A DNA stretch of 64,000 bases, from NCBI GenBank assembly GCA_036924085.1, contig JAVGWX010000002.1, forward strand, positions 87,377,704 through 87,441,703, written 5' to 3'. The notes below the pieces were generated by a model. It made no database searches. It was not told the DNA's origin and saw only the letters and a program-made list of their open reading frames with translations. The stretch is from Ariolimax columbianus (lineage: Eukaryota > Mollusca > Gastropoda > Stylommatophora > Arionidae). The translations under genes and the position numbers were made by a program. Positions 33,940 to 45,384 of the stretch are shown in pieces. The first letter of the stretch is position 1, and each line of letters starts with the position of its first letter.

Positions 33940-34410
33940 AGATAGCTAGTTAGTTAGTTAGTTAGGTACTTAGCTAGTTAGTTAGTTGGTTGGTTGGTTG
34001 GCTGGCTTGCTATCTGGTTGGTTGGTTAGCTAGTCAGTTAGTTACTTAAATAGCTAATTTAGTTGGGTGGTGGGTTGCTTGGTTGGTAGGTTGGCTTGTT
34101 GGTTTGTTGGTTAGTTGGTTGGTTGGTTTATTGGTTGATTGGTTCGTTGGCTGTCTGGTTGATTAGTTGGCTGGTTGGTTGGCTGGTTTGCTGTCTGGTT
34201 GGTTGGTTGGCTTGCTGTATGGTTGGTTGGTTGGTTTGTTGGGTGGTTGGTTAGTTAGTCTGCTAGTTACTAGTTTGTTTGATTACTTAGTTAGATGGTT
34301 CTTTGGTTGGTTGGTTGACTCTTTGGTTGGTTGGTTGGTTGGTTGGTTGGTTGGCTGGTTAGTTGGTTGGTTGGCTTGTTGGCTATTTGATTGGTTAGTT
34401 TTATTTCCAC
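33940..34410. repeat. Imperfect (GGTT)n tract
   Basis: Long interrupted run of GGTT/AGTT/GGCT units. It opens frames of repeated W-L-V-G residues in one strand and Q-P-T-N in the other, which are by-products of the repeat. Confidence 0.9.
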
Positions 34411-34419
34411 TTAGGCAGT

Positions 34420-35600
34420 TGAACTTTGGGAAGATATTAAGTTGTCTGTCCTGCGCCAAGTGCGTTATGTCGGTCATTGTACACTCATGTCGTTACACAA
34501 TGATTCTAATTGCATGTGTCCACCTGCTTCGCGGCCGGCCTCTTGTTCTGTGGTCAGATTTACCAGCATTGTAAACCATCACTGGAAGTTGATGACATTT
34601 ACTCTTATAAGACAATTTGCAAGCCAATATAGAGACTTTTCTCTTTTTACTTTTCGTTATTTTGTCCTGATTGTGCCTTTCAGCGGCATCAGGTTATATA
34701 GTGGTTTCTTGACCGGGCCCTAGTATGTGCTTCATACACAAGGAGCTTTACTGCCTCTGTTATTTCTTCTGTCCATCGTTCACGTGGTTGGCCCTTTCCT
34801 TTGTATCCATTGTATATGTATTGCATTGCTCTGTGAGGATACTATCTGGTGTTTGGTTTATTGTCTCCCTATGATGAAACTTTGTCTGTCTGTGGCTCGA
34901 TCATATATATTAGTCTAATAGAGAATAAAGGAGGCTTTAGCTTATTTTTCAGTGGATCTGATGAATCAGATGGCCTGCTAATAAATAGTTTCTCTAAGAA
35001 CATTTTAAACCATTTGATTTGTTGTCTCTTGATGAGGTCTAGCACTGGTGTTGTAACTACTTGCTTCCCTATGTCCTCGTCCCTGATTCTATCCATTGTT
35101 GTTACTCCAAGCATTATGTGTAGGCATTTCATCTCTGTTGTGACGATGTATATTTTATCTTTCTCTGTTTGTTAATGGCAAATAATGGTCCTGATATCAC
35201 AATGTTTGTAGGAATATCTTTTTGTTTAGCGATCATTCTGTATCCATTGTCACATGCTTACATAGTAATATATGTGACATTTATCCAATGATTTGACTTG
35301 CTTTAACACATCTGTTTTGGATCTCGGTGTCTCCTTTGATATCTGCCAATATTATGTTACCCAGATACGTGGTTTTTCAGCTGTTTTTTTACTTGTTCGT
35401 TTTGTATGAATATTGTTGTTTCCATTTCTTTTCCTGCAATCCTCATAACTTCGGTCTTCTCTATGTTGATTTTCACACCGGAATCTGTAAAGACATCATT
35501 GTGATTGTTGATATGTTCCCACAAGGCTGTTGTTATTGTTTGGTCATCAGCATTTAAGTGATCGCTGAGGTTGTTTCTCTCACCAATGTTGCCTTTTTTT
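34420..35600 (-). mobile_element. RTE-like LINE remnant
   Basis: On the minus strand: a middle region with KINIEKTEVMRIAGKEM (near 35490-35430), then HIMLGVTTMDRIRDEDIGKQ and DLIKRQQIKWF (near 35120-35010), and a G-R-P-R-R-like end near 34530. Badly decayed. Confidence 0.72.
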
Positions 35601-35833
35601 TTTTTTTACATATATTCATTCACATAATGTGATAAAGAGTAAAGGAGATTGTACGCAATCTTGCCGTACACCGGATATTCGGCTTTGGGACATTGCAAGA
35701 CAGTTTACAAGCAAATATATTCACTTCGAAGTGAATCAGTGAAAAGTGAGTTGTTGAATATCTTTTAAGTTTCGCTAAAAAAAATAACTTCGGAAACACA
35801 TGTGTCTAATCTGTGTGACCTTCTATTTTGCAG

Positions 35834-35922
35834 AGAGTATCTCGGCTGGCAGCCAGTAAGGGCTTGTCTATGGGCGCCTGGGAGGATGGACTAATGCATG
35901 ATGGGAATAAGCCATTCAACTT
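35834..35922 (+). CDS. GH20 hexosaminidase exon 10: G-W-E-D segment
   Basis: Short exon of 89 nt, phase 0 in and phase 2 out. It encodes ASKGLSMGAWEDGLM, equivalent to the family 'G-x-x-x-x-G-W-E-D-G' strand whose Trp lines the active site. The acceptor ATTTTGCAG ends at 35833 and the donor is GTGAGT at 35923. Confidence 0.92.
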
Positions 35923-36046
35923 GTGAGTTGTTTTTCTTTTATTTATTTTGCTTTGTTTGTGATGAGTATGTCTGCTAGTTTGATTCATTTGTGAATAAAT
36001 TGAAGCAGCAAAGGTACTGAAGGTCAAAAGTCGATAAAAACATATA

Positions 36047-36049
<3 letters not shown>

Positions 36050-36123
<74 letters not shown>

Positions 36124-36125
36124 GA
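36050..36125. repeat. (TA)n microsatellite
   Basis: About 35 TA units with one TTTA interruption, 130 bp downstream of exon 10. Confidence 0.95.
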
Positions 36126-36199
36126 AAACAGGTGACTGCGTCAGGACAAAAATCGATTAATTCATTAATATAGTGTACACGACTGACACTATTTGGTGA

Positions 36200-36810
36200 A
36201 TGGAAACCCTGCTTTTCAGGGGAATTACTTAATTGTATGCCTGCAGATAAATAAATTGAAAGAGTTATAAAAATAAATAAATCACTGGGAATGGATGGCA
36301 TATCCAGACCTAAACAAAATTCAAGTCAATGACATGACTAATGTGGCTAAATGGAATCTTTAAAAGTGTATGGAAAGAAAAAAATATAGTGTTAAGCGAC
36401 TGACAACAAGCTGCAATAATAGGTAAATATATCCTCACAGCATACACTGCTGTTGGGGATGAAGTGGTAGGCACCCATTTACTGCTGAGCTGAATGTCAA
36501 GTCTGGCAGCATGGGTTGAACTCTGTGTTGTACTTTTGCCCTAAAATATATTTCTGTCGAGTCATGCATCGAAATTTAATGAGAACAAACTTTACACCAA
36601 TTTTGTAAGTTTCAACTGAAAAAAACACCAAATGGATTCCGTAAAGGAATTAGAGGCATAGGGCTTTATTACTCTTAAATAAATTTAGCGAAAAAACAAT
36701 AGAATAGGGCAATTAGTAATACATGATATTCATAGATCAGAAGAAAGCGTTACATTGGGTAGATAGGAATATAAACCGTCTGAGCAATACTAGACACAAA
36801 ACACTGAACA
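36200..36810 (+). mobile_element. Decayed LINE RT fragment
   Basis: Weak but ordered motifs: 'N-K-S-L-G-M-D-G-I-S' near 36277-36306 and 'N-G-F-R-K-G' near 36630, as in the palm region of RTE-like RTs. Many stops. Confidence 0.5.
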
Positions 36811-37610
36811 ACAAAAACAACAGTTCAAAATTGGGATTCCTTTGTAAGTAAGTAAAGGTCTATCCCATAGTAGTTACACTACTCTCGAGGAATGAAGTTG
36901 TTAGATACTTCGGTATACTAAGTCACAGCTTTCATGAGGCAGGGTGCTCAGTTCCTTTCATCGCTGCCTTTTACTTCCTTAGGTGAGTGCCATGTACCAA
37001 TTTACAGCTGGGTCGACTGAGGCGTAGAGGTCTTTGTAGTTGAGCCTCATTCCTTTGCCGTGAAAAGCGAGTGCTTCATATGCTTCATATATATAGTACG
37101 AACAACGGATATAAACGCATACGCTTTTGAAGTAAACTCAGAAGTATGAAATGTATGTGCACTTTCCCCCATTGGGGCTCAACGCGTATATGTACACAAG
37201 AACAACTAAAACCAGACAAAGTGCTGCACCAGAAGTGGAATCCAACACGACAATTCATCTTGTCACATGACATTCTGTTTGCAGACCAACCAAAAAGTAC
37301 GACGATGAAAATGTTTTGCACAATCACATGAATGCACCTGACATTTGATATAATATTAAAATGTACACATTGAAGACGGGCACTATGAAGATTAAGTGCA
37401 CACTATGTCCATTTAACACACATGTAACAAATGGCGCAGTTCGCTATAGCAGGGAGGTAGACCGCTCGTCTCTCAATAAACGAACAAACGAACGGAAGCG
37501 AGAAACAGTGGTTCTGGTCTCGTTCAATACCACGCTGTGCAGTACTATGAGTTGGAGAAACTTCTACCCTAGAAAGGTAAATACTCACCAAGTCGTTTTA
37601 TCATGAGCCA
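36811..37610. other. Intron sequence, nothing recognised
   Basis: No convincing feature. Confidence 0.3.
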
Positions 37611-37619
37611 TCTGAGCCA

Positions 37620-38050
37620 ATTTTACCACGCCCTGTTTGCTGCCATTATATTTGCTTTCAGTCCCCTCTTCCATGAGTGTCTTTGGTCTTCCTCTACTTC
37701 TTTTGCCCTGTGGATTCCAGAACAGAGCATGTCTGGTAATGTTATCAACTGCTTTCCGTAATGTATGGTCTATTCATTACCATCGTCTCCTCCGTATTTC
37801 ATGCTCAACTGGTATTTGTTCAATTTTGTTTTTATCAGTTCCACGTTGGAGATCTTGTCGCACCATTTCCATCCTTGTATTTTGCGCATGCAAGCATTTA
37901 CGGAAGTCTGTACCTTTTTCATAAGTACCTGTGGTGTCCTCCATGTTTCAGAGCCAAATAGAAAAACAGATTTTTCGTTGGAGTTGAAGATTTTTGTTTT
38001 CGTGGTGATTTGATTTTCTTGTGACATCCGTAAATTCCTCAATGTAATTA
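37620..38050 (-). mobile_element. LINE C-terminal fragment
   Basis: On the minus strand: FNSNEKSVFLFGSETWRTPQ, KKVQTSVNACMRKIQGWKWC and DKISNVELIK, then near 37700-37630 a K-R-S-R-G-R-P-K-like stretch. Typical of the end of RTE-like LINE ORFs. Confidence 0.78.
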
Positions 38051-38331
38051 AAGCTTTTATCGCCTTCTGTACTCTTAATTAAATATAGTTTTTTGTGCCT
38101 CCTTATTTGTCTATATTTGTGCCATGGTTTGTGAAAGACTCCACATTTTGAAGTTGTATGCTTCTCAACCTAATTATATCGTTATTTTTACCCCCAGTTG
38201 TAGTGACGTCTTTTTGAGTATGCGTATTTTATTTTATTTCTGTTCTAATTTTCTGTGTTTTGCATTCCATTATTTCGTTGAAATAATTCATTCTAGCCCC
38301 TGACATTGACATTTCAAATTGGTTATCCAAG

Positions 38332-38434
38332 GTCATCATCACCTGTGAGTGACGTCTTTGCTAATGCCTGGGACAATGTCTGGGAAGGTGGCACACTCCC
38401 ACGTACCTACACGCTAGCGAACGAAGGTTATAAG
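38332..38434 (+). CDS. GH20 hexosaminidase exon 11
   Basis: Completes the split codon from exon 10 and encodes DVFANAWDNVWEGGTLPR, a typical GH20 barrel segment with the N-x-W-x-x-x-W spacing, then a Y-x-L-A-N-x-G-Y-K helix. Acceptor AG is 38330-38331, chosen by phase; the pyrimidine tract before it is weak. Donor GTAGAG begins at 38435. Confidence 0.9.
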
Positions 38435-38544
38435 GTAGAGAACCTCTTGATTACTTACTCTTGCATTCGATACTTCTCATTCGGCGTTCGCTCTGAAAAT
38501 GTGGAGTCTTAGTTTACAGCGAGGTTGCAGTATATGCAATTTTC

Positions 38545-38800
38545 AGCCGGACACAAACTTAACTTAACGTCTTTATACTGGTTTAGAAGACACTACATAG
38601 TCTGTATACAACCAGCATCTTGGATGTTCGATTCCCTATTAATAGACTCAAGCACTAAAGTTAACAATCTGGGGAAAGATATAAATAACTGGGATAGATT
38701 TCAATTTTGTCCGGGCAGCGGCCGTTAAGCCTATTCTTTTCGATTTCCAACTGCCAAGAAATTTGTAACGTGCTCAGTAGTATATAAGGTCGGCTTCGAG
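38545..38800 (-). mobile_element. SINE A, 5'-incomplete copy
   Basis: Minus-strand copy of 6600-6960: the tail is at 38548-38600 and the body marker TTTTGTCCGGGCAGCGGCCG at 38705-38725. The tRNA head is missing. It lies at the outer edge of the left arm of the long inverted repeat, and a matching piece (44690-44770) lies at the edge of the right arm. Confidence 0.72.
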
Positions 38801-41192
38801 ACGTTTTGTGGCGCTGTTTTTCTCTTTAATTGTCCTATGATCCACACGCTCAGTATGGCGCCTGGCGCTTATGTAATGTCATATGATCCACACAGGGATC
38901 GGCGTGACCTTGGTTCCAGCCCGCGTCTTCCCTAGATACGTAATCGACAACTTCGCGGAGCGAAGTTATCGACTTTTATAATTGATAGGGGTAGCTAATT
39001 TTTAATTTATTGTCCTAGTCTGCGTATTTACAATATGTTTCTTCTTCTTCTTTTATTTCTTCTTCTTCTTCTTTTCTTTTTTCTTTTTCTGTATCTTCTT
39101 AATCTGATGTTCGTTCTCAATCTCCTGCTACCAAGCCCTTAACAGGGCTTTGCAAGTAGCATCCAATAGTATGCCACGACTAAAAGGGGCTCATATAGCG
39201 TGGTGGTAGATTCCTTGTTTTTCATGTAAAAGGGTTGGGGTCCACACAGAGATCAGCTTGACCTTGATCCCAGCCCGCGTCTTCTCCAGATACATAATAC
39301 TTCGCGGAACGAAGTTATCGACCTTTATAATTAATAGGGGTAGCTAAGTATTAATTTGTGTTGTTGTTGTTATTGTTGTCCTAGTCTGCGTATTTACAAT
39401 ATATAAACAAGTAGACAAATAAGACGAAACAAAAAGATGATGGATATATACAGCTTTTATTTTTGGATCAATATCACAATGACTCGCAAGTCATTTCAAG
39501 CATCGCTTATGACAATCGTCAACAGCGACAAAAGTCGTAGTTATCGATTTTATAATTAATAGGGGTAGCTTCGCGCAAGTTATTAATTACATATTTTCAA
39601 AATTGTGTGTATTGTTGGTTGTTTTAGGTGTGCGTAGCCTGACTCACCAGTCAAAGGAGTTTTTGTAAAGGTGGATACGACGAAACACAGACATCAACAA
39701 AAACAACAGAACATTTTCTTTATGTAATAAAAATGTTTATTAAAAACAACAGCAAATTAATATCAAAAGACTTGTTGTTCCTATATAGTAATGGGGATAA
39801 AGGCAGCCCTGTCTTACCGATCTAGTTATTTGTATGGTGTCTGTAAGTGTGTTATTTATTATGAGTCTACTCTCTGGTTTGTTATATATTACTTTTAACA
39901 TATTTTGTAAAATATTCTTCCATGTTGTTTTCTTTTAGTGTTTTTTGCAGGTATTCATGTGAGACCCTGTCAAAGGCTTTCTCGTGGGCTATCGATAGTA
40001 TCGCTAACTGTGTGTCTTTTTTCATGTGTGTATTGGATAGTGTCCCTTAAAAAATGTGCATGTTTACTGATACTTCTATTCTTTACACTACATGGCTGGT
40101 CTTCATGGACTAGGTGTTTCATAAAGGGTGTTAGTTTGAATGTTAACGCTTTTGTTAGTATTTTGTAGTCTGTATTTAGTAAGGGGATAGGCCTATAATT
40201 CAATTATTCACTTAAGTTTTGTCTGTATCAGGTTTAGGTATTAATGTTATGTAGGATTGATTGAAACTGTCTGGTAATTCCCTTTTCTCGGACGCCTCTT
40301 GTAAGACCCTGAGTAGGAGTGGACTCAACACGTGGAAAATATGGAGTATAATTCAGAGGTCAGGCCATCAGGGCCCGGACTCTTGCCTTTATAGAGAGAA
40401 TTTAGAGCGTTGGTAAGAGTCTTTAATGTTAACTGTTCACTAAGGGTCCGACTGTCTTGCTCGTTCAAGCATTTGGTGAAGGTCTCGTAGACAAATAAGA
40501 CGAAACAAAAGATGATGGTGGATATATACGACTTTTGTTGTTGTTGTTGATCAATATCACAATGACTCGCAGGTCATTTCAAGCAGCACTTATGACAATC
40601 GTCAACAGCAACAAAAGTATACACATGTATAAATGTAACATTCAAATGTTGATATGTAGAGGTTGATTGACAACTACTTGTACTATCTTGTGGTCTGTGG
40701 ACGTTGTGGTATTCAGAGCTTTAATTTTCGTTGTCTTTTAACTTTCGTGAATGTAAATTCTATCTAACCGGGCTGATGTACCGTGAGCACGTGTCGTGTC
40801 TGTAATTGTTGTCCCCTTGCCCTCTGGGTATATTGTGTCTGTAAGTGTCTCTGAGGGCGTGCTCGTCTATGACTTGTTGTGAAGTGTCACTTTCTTTCCT
40901 TGTTTGTTGTCTCCTGTGATGCATCTAGTGGGTTTAGATTACAGTTGAAATCTCCCCCATTATTATTTTGTGTCGTTCATATTGTTGGCTTAATGTAGTT
41001 TAGAGGTTTTCGTAAAATGTATTTCGTTCTGGTTTTAGTTGAGGGGGCATGTTTGTTTACTAGTGTGTGTATTTTCTGGGTTGTCTTTGGTTTTTATTTG
41101 TATCATTTGTATTATATCTTGGTTATCTCTATGTGCGTGCGTTACTTCCCACTTATCTGATGTGTGTACCATATGCTGCAACAGTTCTGAAC
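38770..41192. repeat. Long inverted repeat, left arm
   Basis: Reverse complement of 42234-44713, with small indels. Shared landmarks: GGATCGGCGTGACCTTGGTT (38907), GACTCGCAAGTCATTTCAAG (39480), GGGCCCGGACTCTTGCCTTT (40370) and CCCACTTATCTGATGTGTGT (41148). Contents on the minus strand: an L1/Tx1-like LINE, repeat R, and three blocks of 'AACTTCGCGGAGCGAAGTT'/'TAGGGGTAGCTA'. Confidence 0.92.
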
Positions 41193-41560
41193 ACTCTCTC
41201 CAACTCTTTTCAATATAGTCTTTGAGGGAATTATGAGTGAGGCACTTGGAGGTCACTCTGGTACTGTCAAGATAGGGGGCCGAACGATTACCAACCTTCA
41301 TTTCGCAGATGATATCGACGGGTTACCGGGTTCAGAAGCAGCTCTCCAGGAATGTGTCAGAAGACTAGCTGAAACAGCTCTTGACTATAGTATGAAGATA
41401 CGCCAATGGCTTCAACAGAAGGACAATAGCTAACGGTCAGGAACTCGAAGTTGTTGACCGTTTTTAAAATGTTTGGTCGCTTGTCAGTGATAAAGGCTCA
41501 AAATGGGCGGTGTTGGCCAGAATATCACAGACAATAGCGGCGCTTGCACAAAAAAAGACA
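41190..41560 (+). mobile_element. RTE-like LINE fragment in the inverted-repeat spacer
   Basis: Matches 25030-25425: GIMSEALGGHSGTVKIGGRT and the intact active site FADDIDGL (41302-41325). It starts and ends abruptly. Confidence 0.85.
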
Positions 41561-41576
41561 AGCCGCCGGATTTGTC

Positions 41577-41645
41577 TAAACGCGGGATTGAACAGGGGAC
41601 CCTCAGATCTTCAGTCTAACGCTCTCTGAGCTTTTTCGCTCACCG
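41577..41645 (-). pseudogene. tRNA-Phe-like remnant
   Basis: On the minus strand: GCTCAGAGAGCGTTAGACTG, AAGATCTGAGGGTCC and TGTTCAATCCCGCG. The anticodon-arm sequence AGACTGAAGATCT (anticodon GAA) and B box TTCAATCC match eukaryotic tRNA-Phe, but the D loop is shortened and the acceptor stem does not pair. It is a tRNA pseudogene or a SINE head. Confidence 0.65.
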
Positions 41646-41649
41646 AAAG

Positions 41650-42040
41650 TTAAAACAGAAGATACAAACAATAGTAAAGTTAATTTTAACCAATCTAAAA
41701 TATTGTTACAGCTTTCATACTTGTGGTATATTGTATATATGTACAGATGGTAACGGTATCACACTAAGTAAACAAGACATAGTTTCAATACGTTGACCTT
41801 TATCACGGTATTAGAGGATAACTTGCTAACATCACTAACAGAAAAACAAATATGAAATCTTTGCGCGAAATGCTTTTATTTTCGTATTTTATTACGTTTT
41901 ACTAATACTAAAGTAGACAATAAGAAGACTACTAAAAAAAAGAGTAAGACACTCAGTAGATTCATGAATTACCCCGACTAATTCCCCACTTTATAAATTG
42001 ATACCTTATATATTTATATTATAAATTTTTACCTACTCAC
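41650..42040. other. AT-rich spacer, nothing recognised
   Basis: Central spacer of the inverted repeat; no frame or motif. Confidence 0.35.
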
Positions 42041-42180
42041 CGTTACATGATATGTGCTGTACAGCTGAGATGGACTGGCGATGTGGTCCGCATGTCGACT
42101 CATCGTGTATCTATGAAACTGCTTTATGTTGAACTGCAAAACAGCAAGCGGTGTGGAAAAATATACAAGGGCACCTTAAT
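42041..42180 (+). mobile_element. LINE C-terminal scrap
   Basis: Encodes LRWTGDVVRMSTHRVSMKLL and YVELQNSKR, as in the post-thumb region of RTE-like LINEs. Confidence 0.65.
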
Positions 42181-42233
42181 TCTAATTACTGTGTTCATTC
42201 TGCTGACTAGGAAAGAACCACCGACAATCGTTC

Positions 42234-44713
42234 AGACTAGCGCAGAACTGTTGCAGCATTTTGGTACACACATCAGATAAGTGGGAAGTAACGCACGACC
42301 ATAGAATAAACCAAGATATAATACAAATGATACAAATAAAAAACAAAGACAACCCAGAAGATACACACACACTAGTAAACATACATGCCCCCTCAACTAA
42401 AACCAGAACGAAATACATTTTACGAAAACCTCCAAACTACATTAAGCCAACAATATGAACGACACAAAATAATAATGGGGGAGATTTCAACTGTAATCTA
42501 AACCCACTAGATGCATCACAGGGGACAACAAACAAGGAAAGAAAGTGATACTTTACAACAAGTCCTAGACGAGCACGCCCTCAGAGACACTTACAGATAC
42601 AATATACCCCGAGGGCAAGGAGACAACATTTACAGACACGACACGTGCTCACGGTACATCAGCCCGGTTAGATAGAATTTACATTCACGAAAGTTAAAAG
42701 ACAACGAAAATTAAACCTCTGAATACCACAACGTTCACAGACCACAAGACAGTACAAGTAGTTGTCAATCGAACTCTTCATATCAACATTTGAATGTTAC
42801 ATTTATACATGTGTATACTTTTGTCGCTGTTGACGATTGTCATAAGTGCTGCTTGAAATGACCTGCGAGTCATTGTGATATTGATCAACAACAACAAAAA
42901 AAGTCGTATATATCCACCATCATCTTTTGTTTCGTCTTATTTGTCTACGAGACCTTCACTAAATGCTTGAACGAGCAAGACAGTCGGACCCTTAGTGAAC
43001 AGTTAACATTAAAGACTCTTACCAACGCTCTAAATTCTCTCTATAAAGGCAAGAGTCCGGGCCCTGATGGCCTGACCTCTGAATTATACTCCATATTTTC
43101 CACGTGTTGAGTCCACTCCTACTCAGGGTCTTACAAGAGGCGTCCGAGAAAAGGGAATTACCAGACAGTTTCAATCAATCCTACATAACATTAATACCTA
43201 AACCTGATACAGACAAAACGTAAGTGAATAATTAAATTATAGGCCTATCCCCTTACTAAATACAGACTACAAAATACTAACAAAAGCGTTAACATTCAAA
43301 CTAACACCCTTTATGAAACACCTAGTCCATGAAGACCAGCCATGCAGTGTATAGAATAGAAGTATCAGTAAACCTGCACATTTTTTAATGGACACTATCC
43401 AATACACACATGAAAAAAGACACACAGTCAGCGATACTATCGATAGCCCACGAGAAAGCATTTGACAGGGTCTCACATGAATACCTGCAAAAAACACTAA
43501 AAGAAAACAACATGGGAGAATAATTTACAAATTTGTTAAAAGTAATATATAACAAACCAGAGAGTAGACTCATAATAAATCACACACTTACAGACACCAT
43601 ACAAAAAACTAGATCGGTAAGACAGGGCTGCCGTTATCCCCGTTACTATTTACGAACAACTAGTCTTTTGAAATTAATTTGCTGTTGTTATTAATAAATA
43701 TTTTCCTTACATAAAGAAAATGTTCTGTTGTTTTTGTTGATGTCTGTGTTTTGTCGTATCCACCATTACAAAAACTCCTTTGACTGGTGTATGAAAAAAG
43801 ATACCCAATCTTGTTTGAATGAAACATATTGCGTCACACCTATATTTGATAATGATACCTCAATCTGAGACAGGCTACGCACACCTAAAACAACCAACAA
43901 TACACACAATTTTGAAACTATGTAATCAATAACTTCCGCGAAGCTACCCCTATTAATTATAAAATCGATAACTACGACTTTTGTTGCTGTTGACGATTGT
44001 CATAAGCGATGCTTGAAATGACCTCCGAGTCATTGTGATATTGATCCAAAAATAAAAGCTATATCATCTTTTTGTTTCGTCTTATTTGTCTACTTGTTTA
44101 TATATTGTAAATACGCAGACTAGGACAACAATAACAAAAACAACATAAATTAATACTTAGCTACCCCTATTAATTATAAAAGTCGATAACTTCGCTCCGC
44201 GGGCTGGGATCAAGGTCAAGCTGATCTCTGTGTGGACCCCAACCCTTTTACATGAAAAACAAGGAATCTACCACCACGCTATATGAGCCCCTTTTAGTCG
44301 TGGCATACTATTGGATGCTACTTGCAAAGCCCTGTTAAGGGCTTGGTAGCAGGAGATTGAGAACGAACATCAGATTAAGAAGATACAGAAAAAGAAAAAA
44401 GAAAAGAAGAAGAAGAAGAAATAAAAGAAGAAGAAGAAACATATTGTAAATACGCAGACTAGGACAATAAATTAATAATTAGCTACCCCTATCAATTATA
44501 AAAGTCGATAACTTCGCTCCGCGAAGTTGTCGATTACGTATCTGGGGAAGACGCGGGCTGGAACCAAGGTCACACCGATCCCTGTGTGGATCATATGACA
44601 TTACATTAGCGCCAGGCGCCATACTGAGCATGTGGATCAAAGGATAATTAAAGAGGAAAACAGCGCAGCAAAACGACTCGAAACTGACTTTATATACTAC
44701 TTCTACTGTGCTC
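42234..44713. repeat. Long inverted repeat, right arm
   Basis: Mirror of 38770-41192. The two arms differ by scattered substitutions and small indels, so the duplication is not brand new. Each arm also holds two direct copies of a ~145-bp block (here 42805-42950 and 43970-44100; in the left arm 39385-39540 and 40490-40625). Confidence 0.92.
42290..43650 (+). mobile_element. L1/Tx1-like LINE in the right arm, interrupted
   Basis: Endonuclease part 42290-42690: TLVNIHAPSTKTRTK and, after a frameshift, I-M-G-G-D-F-N-C-N-L. RT part 42960-43650: LNSLYKGKSPGPDGLTSELY, LPDSFNQSYITLIPKPDTDK, NYRPIPLLNTDYKILTKAL-like wording, and near 43615 V-R-Q-G-C. The ~145-bp block splits the two parts. The left arm carries the same LINE on the minus strand (40450-39990). 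Frameshifts throughout. Confidence 0.75.
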
Positions 44714-44859
44714 GACACTAAACACAGAAGTCCGATCTCACTACCCAGAGATCAGAGAAATTGTGACCATATGAATTATCCAGTATTTTGTGCTTCAGGC
44801 GGGTCCGTGGATACGATACAGAGATCGTGTCATTAAGATCAACGTCTTAATAGTAGTCA

Positions 44860-45105
44860 TAGTCTTAATCTTAGTTTTAATCTTAATCTAAATTTTAGTC
44901 TTAATCTTAGTTTTAGTCTTAAACTTAGTTTCAGTCTTAATCTTAGTTCTAGTCTTAGTTTTAGTCTTAATCTTAGTTTTAGTCTTAGTTTTAGTCTTAG
45001 TTTTAGTCTTCATCTTAGTTTTAGTCTTAATCTTAGCTTTAGTCTAAATAGTAGTGTTAATCTTAGTTTTAGTCTTAATCTTAGTGTTAATTTTAGTTTT
45101 AGTCG
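44860..45105. repeat. (TCTTAATCTTAGTTTTAG)n-like repeat
   Basis: Imperfect 6/12-bp units of GTCTTA/ATCTTA/GTTTTA. Confidence 0.9.
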
Positions 45106-45149
45106 ACCTGTACTTCTGCAGCAACATATGTCCCTGTGCAGGTGTCAGC

Positions 45150-45371
45150 GCTGGCGTGTACTGGAAGTAGCCAGGAAATGAATTACCTGCTTACCGGACT
45201 AGGCTTACACATAGTATTACTCCGCTGCGCTGGAACAAGTGCCGAAGAGGGTGGTTAACCAATGCACGAGACCATCTTAATAAAATTCAAACACTAGAGT
45301 AAAGAAGACACGTAGCCTGTTAGGTACTATCTATTATGTGCTTAACAAACCATCTAACCATGGCCGGTGTT
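45150..45371 (-). repeat. Repeat S, copy 3, part 1 (split by a LINE)
   Basis: Minus-strand part of repeat S (GCTTAACAAACCATCTAACCATG at 45339-45361); it continues at 47690-47790 after the LINE. Confidence 0.65.
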
Positions 45372-45384
45372 ATGCGATGTCACA

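Noticed and set aside
34167..34574. Frame rich in W-L-V-G that looks like a membrane protein
   Set aside because: Translation of the imperfect (GGTT)n tract; the reverse strand gives Q-P-T-N repeats of equal length.
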